NCBI RefSeq assembly: GCF_047739745.1 | Contig: NZ_JBLLVA010000002.1 | Span: 310,001-374,000, forward strand | From: Pseudaminobacter sp047739745 | GTDB lineage: Bacteria; Pseudomonadota; Alphaproteobacteria; Rhizobiales; Rhizobiaceae | Direction of reading: 5' to 3' | Length of the DNA stretch: 64,000 nucleotides | Part shown: positions 1-8,366 of the stretch, one piece after another | Position numbering within the stretch: the first letter of the stretch is position 1 | How the letters are laid out: every line of letters begins with the position of its first letter | Position numbers and translations under genes: made by a program | Notes under the pieces: model-generated | Seen by the model: only the letters and a program-made list of their open reading frames with translations | What the model was told of the DNA's origin: nothing | The model's database searches: none

Positions 1-1177
1 CATGATCATTGCGGCGACGCTCCACGACGAGGTCAATATCGTCGCTTGCGAGGTCGCGCATGCGCTGTTCAATGTGCCGATGAAGATTGCCCGCATTCGT
101 GCGCAATCCTATCTGCAACCACACTATCAGGACCTTTTTTCCCGCGAACATCTGCCGATCGACGTCATCATCTCGCCGGAGATGGAGGTCGGGGAGATGG
201 TGCTGCGACGAATCGCGTTGCCTGGGGCGACGGATGTCGTGCGCTTTGCCAATGACAAGATCGCCATGGTGGCGATCGAATGTCTCGAAGAGTGCCCGGT
301 CGTCCACACGGGGCTATCGCAACTGAGCGAGCTCTTTCCTGACCTGCCTTCGACGGTGGTGGGCATCGTGCGTGATGGCAAGCTCTTCATTCCGCGTTCC
401 GCCGACCAGCTTGCACCCGGTGATCTAGCCTATGTCGTCACCACCAAGGAGCAGGTTCGCCGTACGCTCGGGCTCTTCGGTCATGACGAACCTGAAGCGA
501 CCCGTATAGTCGTCGCCGGCGGCGGCAACATCGGCCTTTATGTCGCCAAGACCATCGAACAGCGGCAAAATCGCATCAAGATGAAGATCGTCGAGGCGTC
601 GCGGGAGCGAGCGGTGGCCATTGCGGACCAGTTGCGTCGGACGGTCGTGTTGAACGGCAGCGCGCTGGACCAGAAACGTCTGCAGGAGGCAGATATCCAG
701 GACGCCGACCTGATGGTAGCGCTGACAAACAATGACCAGGTCAACATTCTGTCCAGCGTCATGGCTAAACGGCTGGGCTGCAAAGCCAATTTGGTGCTTA
801 TCAACAATCCCGCCTATCAGGATCTGACCAAGTCCCTCGGCCTCGATGCCTATGTGAATCCCGGCGCGGTGACGATTTCGCGCGTGCTTCAGCACGTTCG
901 GCGCGGACGCATCCGCGCCGTTCACACCATCGAGCGGGGAGCGGCCGAAATCATCGAAGCCGAGGCACTCGAGACTTCGCCTCTGGTCGGCGTCGAGCTT
1001 CGTGAACTGGACCTGCCCGAAGGGATGCGCATCGGCGCCATCTACCGGGACGGGAAAGTGATCATGCCAAGCGGTGGGCTGAAGGTGCGTCCGAAGGATC
1101 GCGTCGTCATCTTCGCATTGGCCGACGCGGTGAAGCATGTCGAACAGATGTTTCGCGTCAGTCTGGAGTTCTTTTGA
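1..1177 (+). CDS. trkA: Trk potassium uptake regulatory subunit TrkA (5' truncated by window)
   Basis: Peripheral NAD-binding subunit that gates the Trk K+ channel at the cytoplasmic face of the inner membrane. The frame is open from the window edge to the TGA at 1175-1177 (391 residues visible). Full TrkA is about 458 residues, so roughly the first 65, including the first dinucleotide-binding loop, lie outside. Visible are the rest of RCK domain 1, a TrkA-C segment, a second RCK-N domain with a glycine loop AGGGNIGLYVAK at about visible residue 170, and a C-terminal TrkA-C domain. The internal ATG at base 2 is not the true start. It is followed by hfq, the usual Rhizobiales order. Confidence 0.93.
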   Translation, partial: MIIAATLHDEVNIVACEVAHALFNVPMKIARIRAQSYLQPHYQDLFSREHLPIDVIISPEMEVGEMVLRRIALPGATDVVRFANDKIAMVAIECLEECPVVHTGLSQLSELFPDLPSTVVGIVRDGKLFIPRSADQLAPGDLAYVVTTKEQVRRTLGLFGHDEPEATRIVVAGGGNIGLYVAKTIEQRQNRIKMKIVEASRERAVAIADQLRRTVVLNGSALDQKRLQEADIQDADLMVALTNNDQVNILSSVMAKRLGCKANLVLINNPAYQDLTKSLGLDAYVNPGAVTISRVLQHVRRGRIRAVHTIERGAAEIIEAEALETSPLVGVELRELDLPEGMRIGAIYRDGKVIMPSGGLKVRPKDRVVIFALADAVKHVEQMFRVSLEFF

Positions 1178-1408
1178 TCGAAATGGCGCCTTCGCGGCAT
1201 ACGAGCCCTGCGGTGTGCGCTTTCGTACTTTGGTTGTAAGTTTTTTGGCGTTGCGAAACAAGCGCCGGCCTGATACCGCTTTGGTTGGACCAGCTTCAAT
1301 ACATCTCCTTCGCTTGCCGTGGCTTGTGGCAAGTGGTTTGCGGGCTTGACTTGGGCCGGCAATTTTGGCGCATTGGCCGCAAATCGAGGTCGACGAAAGA
1401 TAAGAAAA

Positions 1409-1663
1409 ATGGCGGAACGAACGCAAAACCTCCAAGATCTGTTTCTGAATTCAGTTCGAAAGAACAAAAACCCTCTTACAATCTTCCTTATCAATGGCGT
1501 GAAACTCACCGGCGTCGTGACGTCGTTCGACAACTTTTGCGTGCTGCTGCGGCGCGATGGACATTCGCAGCTCGTCTACAAGCACGCGATTTCCACCATC
1601 ATGCCGAGCCAGCCGGTTCAGATGTTCGATGGTGAGGAAACCACCACCAACCAGGGCGCCTGA
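1409..1663 (+). CDS. hfq: RNA chaperone Hfq
   Basis: Hexameric Sm-like protein that pairs small RNAs with mRNAs. The 84 residues begin MAERTQNLQDLFLNSVRK. The Sm1 core VKLTGVVTSFDNF and the Sm2 motif YKHAIST are both present, and a short acidic C-terminal tail follows, as in other alphaproteobacterial Hfq. The ATG at 1409 is chosen because homologues begin there; the frame stays open upstream but with unrelated residues. The stop at 1661-1663 directly abuts the hflX start, so the two are probably cotranscribed and translationally coupled. The 231-base spacer from trkA holds no obvious terminator, and I could not assign a promoter. Confidence 0.98.
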   Translation: MAERTQNLQDLFLNSVRKNKNPLTIFLINGVKLTGVVTSFDNFCVLLRRDGHSQLVYKHAISTIMPSQPVQMFDGEETTTNQGA

Positions 1664-3049
1664 TTGGCCGAGCAAAACCGCTCCAGCGACAAACCGGGCG
1701 AGGCGAGCGCCGAGCGCCCGGTCGATGCCGTCCAAACCAGCGCGGTCGTGATCGTGCCGGTCTTGGCGCGTTCACCGCAAAATGACGGTGAACCGAATCG
1801 AGCACGCATGATTCGCTCACCTCAGGCGCGGCTTGACGAAGCCGTGGGCCTGACCCGCGCAATCGACCTCGATCCGGTCGATACATCGATCGTAACAGTC
1901 AACGATCCGCGCCCGGCAACGCTGCTTGGCACTGGCAAAGTCGAGGAATTGGCCGAGATCGTGCGCGACTCCAAAGCTGAACTGGTGATCGTCGATCATC
2001 CGTTGACGCCGGTTCAGCAGCGCAACCTGGAGAAGGCGACCAACGCCAAGGTGCTGGACCGCACCGGGCTGATTCTGGAGATTTTTGGCCGGCGCGCCCG
2101 CACCAAGGAAGGCACGCTGCAGGTCGATCTCGCCCACCTCAATTATCAGAAGGGCCGGCTGGTTCGAAGCTGGACCCACCTGGAGCGCCAGCGTGGCGGC
2201 GCGGGCTTTCTCGGTGGTCCGGGCGAAACCCAGATCGAATCCGACCGCCGAGCGCTGCAGGAGAAGATCACCAGGCTCAAGCGTGAACTGGAGACGGTAC
2301 GACGTACACGCGATCTGCATCGCGCAAAGCGCAAGAAGGTGCCGTTTCCGGTGGTCGCCATCGTGGGCTACACCAATGCGGGAAAGTCGACGCTGTTCAA
2401 CCGCCTGACCGGGGCAGGAGTGCTGGCCGAGGACATGCTGTTTGCCACGCTCGATCCGACGCTCCGGCGTGTGCGCCTGCCGCATGGAACCTCGGTGATC
2501 CTGTCCGATACGGTGGGTTTCATCTCGGACCTGCCCACGCATCTCATTGCCGCATTCCGCGCCACGCTTGAAGAGCTGGTAGAGGCCGACCTGATCGTTC
2601 ACGTGCGCGATATTTCCGATCCCGATACGGCCGCTCAGGCTGAAGATGTGGAACGCATTCTGGCCGATCTCGGCGTCGATACCGCCGACACGAAGCGCAT
2701 CATCGAGGTCTGGAACAAAATCGACCGGCTGGACGACGGCAACCGCGAACACCTGGTTGAAAAAAGTGTCGCTCGTGAGAACGGCGCGCCGGTAGCGATC
2801 TCCGCACTTACGGGCGACGGCATCGGCACGCTCGTGGCCAAGATCGAGGAGCGTGTTGCAGGCGAACTGAAACCGATAACGGTGACGCTGGCGCCCAACC
2901 AGCTTGGCCTGACCGATTGGCTCTATCGCAATGGCGACGTCACCGCACGTGTCGATAATGACGACGGCAGTGTTTCCATCTCGATGAGGGCCACGGCTGC
3001 GGCACGCGAAGAGATCGAAAGCAGATTGCGGAGCAACAACAAGGGGTAG
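1664..3049 (+). CDS. hflX: Ribosome-associated GTPase HflX
   Basis: GTPase that binds the 50S subunit and splits stalled ribosomes. The product has 461 residues: N-terminal HflX domain, a glycine-rich linker (about 175-190), then a G domain with G1 GYTNAGKS, G3 DTVG and G4 NKID. The start is a TTG immediately after the hfq stop. The first in-frame ATG (1808) would remove the conserved AVVIVPVL strand, so TTG is preferred. The gene faces mazG with only six bases between stop codons, so no dedicated terminator fits between them. Confidence 0.96.
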   Translation: MAEQNRSSDKPGEASAERPVDAVQTSAVVIVPVLARSPQNDGEPNRARMIRSPQARLDEAVGLTRAIDLDPVDTSIVTVNDPRPATLLGTGKVEELAEIVRDSKAELVIVDHPLTPVQQRNLEKATNAKVLDRTGLILEIFGRRARTKEGTLQVDLAHLNYQKGRLVRSWTHLERQRGGAGFLGGPGETQIESDRRALQEKITRLKRELETVRRTRDLHRAKRKKVPFPVVAIVGYTNAGKSTLFNRLTGAGVLAEDMLFATLDPTLRRVRLPHGTSVILSDTVGFISDLPTHLIAAFRATLEELVEADLIVHVRDISDPDTAAQAEDVERILADLGVDTADTKRIIEVWNKIDRLDDGNREHLVEKSVARENGAPVAISALTGDGIGTLVAKIEERVAGELKPITVTLAPNQLGLTDWLYRNGDVTARVDNDDGSVSISMRATAAAREEIESRLRSNNKG

Positions 3050-3055
3050 GGCAGC

Positions 3056-3880
3056 CTACTTCGCGCTCTTTGCCTGCTGCCAGAGTGCTTCCATCTCCTC
3101 GAGGCTGGCTTCGTCCAGGCTTCTCCCCGAAGCCGTGAGCGCGCTTTCGACGTGGTGGAAACGGGCTCGGAACTTTTCGTTGGTGCCGGAAAGTGCTGCT
3201 TCCGCATCGATCTTCAGGTGCCTGCCGAAATTCACCAGAGCGAAAAGCACGTCGCCGAACTCGTCCTTGATCGAGGCCTCGTCGGACTTGGCCATAGCCT
3301 CGCGAAGCTCGGCGATCTCTTCCTCGATCTTGTCGAGGATGGGCCCGGCCGCGCCCCAATCGAAGCCGACCCGCGCCGCCTTTTCCTGCAATTTCAGCGC
3401 CCGGGTAAGCGCCGGGAACGCGACAGGGACACCATCGAGGAAGCCGCTGCCATGGTCTTCCGCCGTCAGCCCTCGCGCCAGCCGCGCATTGCGCTTTTCG
3501 GCCTTTTCTTCGGACTTGATCGCCTCCCACATGCCCTTTGCCATGCCGGCGCCGCGCGCTTCGTCATCACCGAACACATGGGGATGGCGGCGGATCATCT
3601 TGGTCGTGATCGCCTCGACCACGTCGCCGAATGAAAACTCGCCTTCTTCCTCGGCCATGCGGGCATGATAGACGACCTGAAGCAGGAGGTCGCCCAGTTC
3701 CTGGCGCAGGTCGTCGAGGTCGTCGCGGCCGATCGCATCGGCAACCTCATAGGCTTCCTCGATCGTGTACGGAGCGATGGTTTTGAAATTCTGCTCGATG
3801 TCCCATGGACAGCCGGTTTCCGGCGCGCGAAGCGCTGCCATGATCTCAATGAGCCGCGAAATATCCCTGGATGGCCGCAT
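3056..3880 (-). CDS. mazG: Nucleoside triphosphate pyrophosphohydrolase MazG
   Basis: Hydrolyses NTPs and dNTPs to the monophosphate plus PPi, a house-cleaning enzyme that can also affect ppGpp levels. The 274 residues contain two MazG modules. The N-terminal one has the EEAYE and QELGD metal-binding helices (about residues 40-63). The C-terminal one has KIEEEIAELREA and DEFGDVLFALVN (about 183-215). The start ATG (rc of 3878-3880) gives the family's normal N-terminus. It is convergent with hflX and tandem with the LacI gene upstream. Confidence 0.95.
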   Translation of the reverse strand: MRPSRDISRLIEIMAALRAPETGCPWDIEQNFKTIAPYTIEEAYEVADAIGRDDLDDLRQELGDLLLQVVYHARMAEEEGEFSFGDVVEAITTKMIRRHPHVFGDDEARGAGMAKGMWEAIKSEEKAEKRNARLARGLTAEDHGSGFLDGVPVAFPALTRALKLQEKAARVGFDWGAAGPILDKIEEEIAELREAMAKSDEASIKDEFGDVLFALVNFGRHLKIDAEAALSGTNEKFRARFHHVESALTASGRSLDEASLEEMEALWQQAKSAK

Positions 3881-3963
3881 GGCGCGATGCTAACCCGCTG
3901 CCGTTCCGCGGACATCCGCTATTGGCAGCATGTGACGATTTTCCACAAGAAGCATCGGCATAA

Positions 3964-5013
3964 CTAAGCCCTGTCGATGAAGTTGAGTTCCGGCTGTTGA
4001 AGTACTTGCAGTCCGGCCGGTGCGCGACCCCCGATCGCGGCAAGCAGAAGCTGCCCCATCTGGTGTCCGGCATCGGCTATGTCCTCGTAGATCGTGTCGA
4101 CCTGCGGGCGCACCAGGCTAAACAGGCCGGACGTCTGCTTGGCGACGATGCCGACGTCGAAGCCGGGTGTCAGGCCTCGGTCGCTGAGCGCCGCCATTAC
4201 CGCAAGCGCCGAGACTTCGCCGCTGCAGACGAAGCCGTCCGGAGGATTGGGCTCGCCCATTCGCTGATATATATGCGCCTTGATGTCGGCGGCAGGACTG
4301 TCAAGGTCGATATCTTCCGCGATCTCGAAAGCGATGCCGTTCTCACGCACCGCGCTCATGAAGCCATACTGGATGTGCTGGAAGAAGGTGAAGCGGCGTG
4401 GCGGCAGGATGATGCCCAGACGCTGCCGCCCGCCGGCGATCAGGCGCGTCGTTGCTTCGTAGGCGAAGCGGAAATTGTCGAAATCGACGTAAGCGTGCGG
4501 TGAGCCGAGTTCGGTGCGGCCATGGCAGACGAACGGAAAATCATGCTCGATCAGCAGTTTCACCCGTTCGTCGAACGGCTCGGTGCGAGAGAAGACGATA
4601 CCATCCGCCATCCGGTTGCGCATGATGTAGCGCACCGGGTCGATGCTCGGCACATTGGCGAAATGCGGCGTGATGACAAGGTGATACGGCGTGTTCCTCA
4701 GAGCGGCCGTCAATCCGTTCACCAGGGAAGTGCCGAAGCCGAGAATTTCGTCATGCGGATCGAGGATCAGGGTAATCACATTGGTGCGACCGGTGCGCAA
4801 GCGCTGGGCGGCGCGGTCGGGCAGGTAGCCGATCTCCTGCGCCACGCGCTGGACCTTCTGGCGTGTCTCCAGTGCGATCTGCGGCGCGCCGCCAAGTGCC
4901 CGTGAAACCGTCGTCACAGCCAGGCCGGTGAGGTCGGCGATGGTGCGCAATGTAGGCTTGCTCGCGTTTTCACTGGCCGGCTCGCGCTTGCTGTTTCGTT
5001 CCATGCCGTCCAT
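3964..5013 (-). CDS. LacI-family transcriptional regulator of the adjacent sugar transport operon
   Basis: Likely repressor of the divergent sugar operon. The 349 residues carry an N-terminal LacI helix-turn-helix (TLRTIADLTGLAVTTVSRAL, about residues 22-41) with the hinge AAQRLRTGRTNVI, then a periplasmic-binding-like effector and dimerisation domain. Two in-frame ATGs nine bases apart (5013 and 5004) are both possible starts. It resembles regulators of alpha-glucoside or hexose operons in rhizobia, but the effector cannot be named from sequence. Two matching near-palindromes between it and the transport operon are its probable operators and suggest autoregulation as well. Confidence 0.9.
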   Translation of the reverse strand: MDGMERNSKREPASENASKPTLRTIADLTGLAVTTVSRALGGAPQIALETRQKVQRVAQEIGYLPDRAAQRLRTGRTNVITLILDPHDEILGFGTSLVNGLTAALRNTPYHLVITPHFANVPSIDPVRYIMRNRMADGIVFSRTEPFDERVKLLIEHDFPFVCHGRTELGSPHAYVDFDNFRFAYEATTRLIAGGRQRLGIILPPRRFTFFQHIQYGFMSAVRENGIAFEIAEDIDLDSPAADIKAHIYQRMGEPNPPDGFVCSGEVSALAVMAALSDRGLTPGFDVGIVAKQTSGLFSLVRPQVDTIYEDIADAGHQMGQLLLAAIGGRAPAGLQVLQQPELNFIDRA

Positions 5014-5054
5014 CGGCCTATGATCCCTTTCGCGCCGGCGTCTAATTCCGCCCC

Positions 5055-5075
5055 GATTTGCATCGTTATAAATTG
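5055..5075. promoter_or_regulatory. Putative LacI-family operator 1
   Basis: The sequence ATTTGCATCGTTATAAAT (5056-5073) has the central CG typical of LacI-family operators. It matches operator 2 at 18 of 21 positions when the 21-base stretches are aligned. Its right half is identical to that of operator 2, while its left half is degenerate. It lies about 42 bases upstream of the LacI-gene start, well placed for autoregulation. Assignment is inferred from repetition and position. Confidence 0.6.
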
Positions 5076-5152
5076 GGAAGGCAGGACTGAAAAGCGGCTT
5101 TCATTCCGCGTAATAAACCGGATTTGATGAACGTGGAGACTGGAGGAGGGCC

Positions 5153-5182
5153 TTGACACGCATCCGATTTATATCGTTATAA
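5153..5182 (+). promoter_or_regulatory. Candidate sigma-70 promoter of the sugar ABC operon
   Basis: A perfect -35 box TTGACA (5153-5158) is followed after 17 bases by GTTATA (5176-5181), or after 18 bases by TTATAA, as a -10 box. The -10 region lies inside operator 2, so bound repressor would occlude RNA polymerase. The predicted start is about 40 bases upstream of the binding-protein ATG. Confidence 0.55.
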
Positions 5183-5186
5183 ATTT
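5166..5186. promoter_or_regulatory. Putative LacI-family operator 2, overlapping the promoter
   Basis: ATTTATATCGTTATAAAT (5167-5184) is a near-perfect palindrome: the two nine-base halves match at eight positions around a central CG. It is the better of two related sites 111 bases apart and overlaps the candidate -10 box of the transport operon. This is the arrangement expected for sugar-relieved repression. Confidence 0.7.
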
Positions 5187-5228
5187 GAAGCTGGCGCCAT
5201 CGGTGGCCATGCAATTTGGGAGGATTTC

Positions 5229-6482
5229 ATGTCTTTTGGTACGATTACGAAGCTTGCCGCAGGCGTGGCACTCGTCGCGCTTACCTTGGGGACAGCCAGG
5301 GCTGCCGACAATGTCGAGGTCTTGCACTGGTGGACCTCCGGTGGCGAAGCAGCCGCCCTTGACGTGCTGAAGAAGGATCTTGAATCGAAGGGTGTGACCT
5401 GGTCCGACATGCCGGTCGCAGGCGGCGGCGGCGAACAGGCGATGACGGCGCTGCGGGCGCGCGTCACCGCCGGCAATCCGCCCACGGCCGTGCAGGCGCT
5501 GGGCTTCGACATCACCGACTGGGCCAAGCAGGGCGTCGTCGGCGATCTGGGTGAAGTCGCCGATGCCGAGGGCTGGGACAAGGTGATCCCGACCGCCTTG
5601 CAGAATTTCGCGAAACATGACGGCAAGTGGATCGCCGCACCCGTGAACGTCCACTCCACCAACTGGGTCTGGATTTCGAAGAAGGCGCTCGATGCGGCGG
5701 GAGGCAAGGAGCCTCAGAACTGGGACGAACTGATCGCGCTGCTCGACAAGTTCAAGGAAAACGGCATCACGCCCGTGGCCCATGGCGGGCAAGCCTGGCA
5801 GGATGCCACCATCTTCGATGCGGTGGTGCTGCATCTTGGCAACGACTTCTACAAGGCTTCGATGATCGACCTCGATCCCGAGGCGCTGAGTGGGGACAAG
5901 ATGAAGGAAGCCTTCACCCGCATGGAGAAGCTGCGCAGCTATGTGGACGACAACTTCTCCGGTCGTGACTGGAACCTTGCGTCGGCCATGGTGATCGAGG
6001 GCAAGGCCGGCCTGCAATTCATGGGCGATTGGGCGAAGGGCGAATTCCTCAAGGCCGGCCAGAAGCCAGGCACCGACTTCGTCTGCATCCGCTTTCCGGG
6101 CACGCAAGGCTCGGTGACCTTCAACTCCGACCAGTTCATGATGTTCAAGGTCGGGGACGACAAGAAGAAGGCGCAATTGCTGATGGCTTCGGCCATCGAG
6201 GACCCGAAATTCCAGTCGGCTTTCAACGTGGTCAAGGGATCGGTTCCGGCCCGCACCGACGTGCCGGACACAGACTTCGATGATTGCGGCAAGAAGGGCA
6301 TCGCGGACCTCGCCGAGGCCAATGAAAAAGGCACATTGTTCGGCTCGATGGCCCACGGCCATTCGGTGCCGGCGGCGATCAAGAACGCGATGTATGACGT
6401 CATCACGCGTCACTTCAACGGCGATCTTTCGACCGAAGACGCGCCGGGCGAGCTGGCGGCGGCGGTCGCGGCCGCGCAGTAA
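5229..6482 (+). CDS. Sugar ABC transporter periplasmic binding protein (family 1)
   Basis: Captures a sugar in the periplasm and delivers it to the permease pair encoded downstream. The 417 residues begin with a Sec signal peptide (about 1-25, cleavage near ARA-AD). The mature start VEVLHWWTSGGEAAALDVL is typical of the glucose/mannose-type binding proteins of Gram-negative bacteria. GGGAGG (5218-5223) lies five bases before the ATG. The spacer behind it carries two hairpins that may stabilise this message relative to the rest of the operon. A hexose such as mannose or glucose, or the pentose lyxose, is plausible given the isomerase gene, but that is inference. Confidence 0.92.
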   Translation: MSFGTITKLAAGVALVALTLGTARAADNVEVLHWWTSGGEAAALDVLKKDLESKGVTWSDMPVAGGGGEQAMTALRARVTAGNPPTAVQALGFDITDWAKQGVVGDLGEVADAEGWDKVIPTALQNFAKHDGKWIAAPVNVHSTNWVWISKKALDAAGGKEPQNWDELIALLDKFKENGITPVAHGGQAWQDATIFDAVVLHLGNDFYKASMIDLDPEALSGDKMKEAFTRMEKLRSYVDDNFSGRDWNLASAMVIEGKAGLQFMGDWAKGEFLKAGQKPGTDFVCIRFPGTQGSVTFNSDQFMMFKVGDDKKKAQLLMASAIEDPKFQSAFNVVKGSVPARTDVPDTDFDDCGKKGIADLAEANEKGTLFGSMAHGHSVPAAIKNAMYDVITRHFNGDLSTEDAPGELAAAVAAAQ

Positions 6483-6489
6483 ACCGGGT

Positions 6490-6509
6490 GCGGCGCGGCC
6501 CGGCGCCGC
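6490..6509 (+). repeat. Intercistronic hairpin 1 behind the binding-protein gene
   Basis: GCGGCGC (6490-6496) pairs perfectly with GCGCCGC (6503-6509) around a six-base loop. It sits just after the binding-protein stop and is not followed by a T run, so it is more likely an mRNA-stabilising or attenuating hairpin than a full terminator. Confidence 0.55.
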
Positions 6510-6522
6510 CCTCATTTCCGGC

Positions 6523-6558
6523 GCGGAGATATGGCGAAGCCCGTTCGCATATCTCCGC
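6523..6558 (+). repeat. Intercistronic hairpin 2 (REP-like) between binding protein and permease
   Basis: Bases 6523-6538 pair with 6544-6558 over about 15 base pairs with a single bulged G, leaving the loop GCCCG. No T run follows. A strong hairpin between binding protein and permease is the known way such operons make excess binding protein by protecting the upstream message, as in malE-malF of enteric bacteria. That function is inferred here. Confidence 0.65.
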
Positions 6559-6604
6559 TTTCCGCACGAATTCTCGCGGTAAACGGCTTGCGGAGAGACG
6601 CACG

Positions 6605-7483
6605 ATGCCGACGCGCAATCGATTGCAGACGATCGTGCCGAAGCTGGTGCTGGCGCCAAGCTTCGCCATGGTGCTGCTCTTCGTCTACGCGTTCATCCTC
6701 TATACGGGCTATCTGTCGCTGACGGATTCCAAGATGCTGCCGTCCTACGGCTTCGTTGGCCTCGAGAACTATTCGAAGCTGTGGAAGCTGCCGCATTGGT
6801 GGCGGGCGTTGTCGAATCTTGCGATCTTCGGGACGCTCTACATCGCGATCTGTTCGGTGCTCGGGCTGTTCCTGGCGATCCTGCTGGACCAGAAAATCCG
6901 CGCCGAAGGCTTCCTGCGGCCGATCTATCTCTATCCGATGGCGCTGTCCTTCATCGTCACAGGCACTGCCTGGAAGTGGTTCCTCGATCCCGGAATCGGG
7001 CTTGAGAACACCATGCATCTGTGGGGTTGGGAGAGTTTTTCCTTCACCTGGATCAAGGATCGCAACCTGGCGATTTACACTGTGGTGATGGCCGCCGTCT
7101 GGCAGTCGTCCGGCTTTGTCATGGCGATGTTTCTGGCCGGCCTGCGCGGCGTCGACAACGAGATCATCAAGGCTGCCCAGATCGACGGCGCATCGACGCT
7201 CACCATCTATCGCCGCATCATCATACCGCTGATGCGGCCGGTATTCCTGTCGGCTTTCGTGGTGCTGGCGCACCTCGCCATCAAATCGTATGACCTCGTC
7301 ATCGCCTTGACCGGAGGCGGGCCGGGACAGGCAACCGAACTGCCGGCGACCTTCATGTATTCCTACACCTTCACCCGCAATTCGATGGGCATCGGCGCGT
7401 CGTCCGCCGTCATCATGCTGATCATGATCTTCTCGATCATCATCCCCTATCTCTATTCCGAGCTCAGGGGAGGGCCGCGCTGA
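6605..7483 (+). CDS. Sugar ABC transporter permease 1 (MalF/UgpA type)
   Basis: One of two membrane subunits of the importer. The 292 residues have a hydrophobic N-terminal helix (about 12-37) and further transmembrane segments. The inner-membrane EAA loop is visible as IIKAAQIDGASTLTIYRRII, near residue 195. The ATG at 6605 is chosen because GGAGA (6592-6596) precedes it and the open frame upstream is hairpin DNA. The stop overlaps the next start (TGATG, 7481-7485), so the two permeases are translationally coupled. Confidence 0.92.
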   Translation: MPTRNRLQTIVPKLVLAPSFAMVLLFVYAFILYTGYLSLTDSKMLPSYGFVGLENYSKLWKLPHWWRALSNLAIFGTLYIAICSVLGLFLAILLDQKIRAEGFLRPIYLYPMALSFIVTGTAWKWFLDPGIGLENTMHLWGWESFSFTWIKDRNLAIYTVVMAAVWQSSGFVMAMFLAGLRGVDNEIIKAAQIDGASTLTIYRRIIIPLMRPVFLSAFVVLAHLAIKSYDLVIALTGGGPGQATELPATFMYSYTFTRNSMGIGASSAVIMLIMIFSIIIPYLYSELRGGPR

Positions 7484-8364
7484 TGGGCCGTCCGTCACCG
7501 GAAAACGTGACGCAGGTGAACCGGCTTTCGCGCGGGCTGATCTATCTCGTGCTGATCCTGTTTGCGATCTACTACCTGCTGCCGCTCTATGTGATGATCG
7601 TCAATTCGGTGAAGCCGCTCGCCGAAATCCGCGAAGGCAATATGCTGGCCTTGCCCAAGGTCTTCACGCTCGAGCCGTGGCTCACGGCGTGGTCGACCGC
7701 TCGGGTAGGCGTCCAGGCAACCGGGCTCCGGCCCTATTTCATCAATTCAATCCTGATGGCCGTGCCGGCGGTGGCGATCTCGACACTGCTTGGCGCGCTG
7801 AACGGTTTCGTGCTGACCAAATGGCGCTTTCGCGGCGACAATCTCGTGTTCGGCCTGATGCTGCTTGCCTGCTTCATACCGTTCCAGATCGCACTCATTC
7901 CGGCGGCGCGTATCCTTGGCCTGCTTGGCATTGCGGGCACCACGCAGGGGCTGGTGCTGGTCCATGTCGCCTACGGGTTGGGCTTCACCACCCTGTTCTT
8001 CCGCAACTATTACGCAGCCTTTCCGACCGAACTGGTGAAGGCAGCGCAGATCGATGGCGCAAGCTTCTTCCAGATTTTCTGGCGCATCCTCATGCCGTCA
8101 TCCGGGCCGATCATCGTCGTCACCGTGATCTGGCAGTTCACCAATATCTGGAATGACTTCCTGTTCGGTGTGTCGTTCGGCGACTTCAAATCGCAGCCGA
8201 TGACGGTGGCGCTCAACAATCTGGTGTCTTCGTCGAGTGGCGTGAAGGAATACAATGTTCATTTCGCCGGCGCGATCCTGGCGGCGCTGCCCACCCTCGT
8301 CGTCTACATCGTTTCGGGCAGATACTTCGTTCGCGGGTTGATGGCCGGCGCCGTGAAAGGATAG
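7483..8364 (+). CDS. Sugar ABC transporter permease 2 (MalG/UgpE type)
   Basis: Second membrane subunit, 293 residues, with about six predicted membrane helices. The first runs LIYLVLILFAIYYLLPLYVM (about 19-38). The EAA loop reads LVKAAQIDGASFFQIFWRIL (near residue 185) and couples the subunit to the ATPase. Its start overlaps the previous stop by one base and the ATPase gene begins two bases after its stop, so this is one tight operon. Confidence 0.92.
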   Translation: MGRPSPENVTQVNRLSRGLIYLVLILFAIYYLLPLYVMIVNSVKPLAEIREGNMLALPKVFTLEPWLTAWSTARVGVQATGLRPYFINSILMAVPAVAISTLLGALNGFVLTKWRFRGDNLVFGLMLLACFIPFQIALIPAARILGLLGIAGTTQGLVLVHVAYGLGFTTLFFRNYYAAFPTELVKAAQIDGASFFQIFWRILMPSSGPIIVVTVIWQFTNIWNDFLFGVSFGDFKSQPMTVALNNLVSSSSGVKEYNVHFAGAILAALPTLVVYIVSGRYFVRGLMAGAVKG

Positions 8365-8366
8365 GC

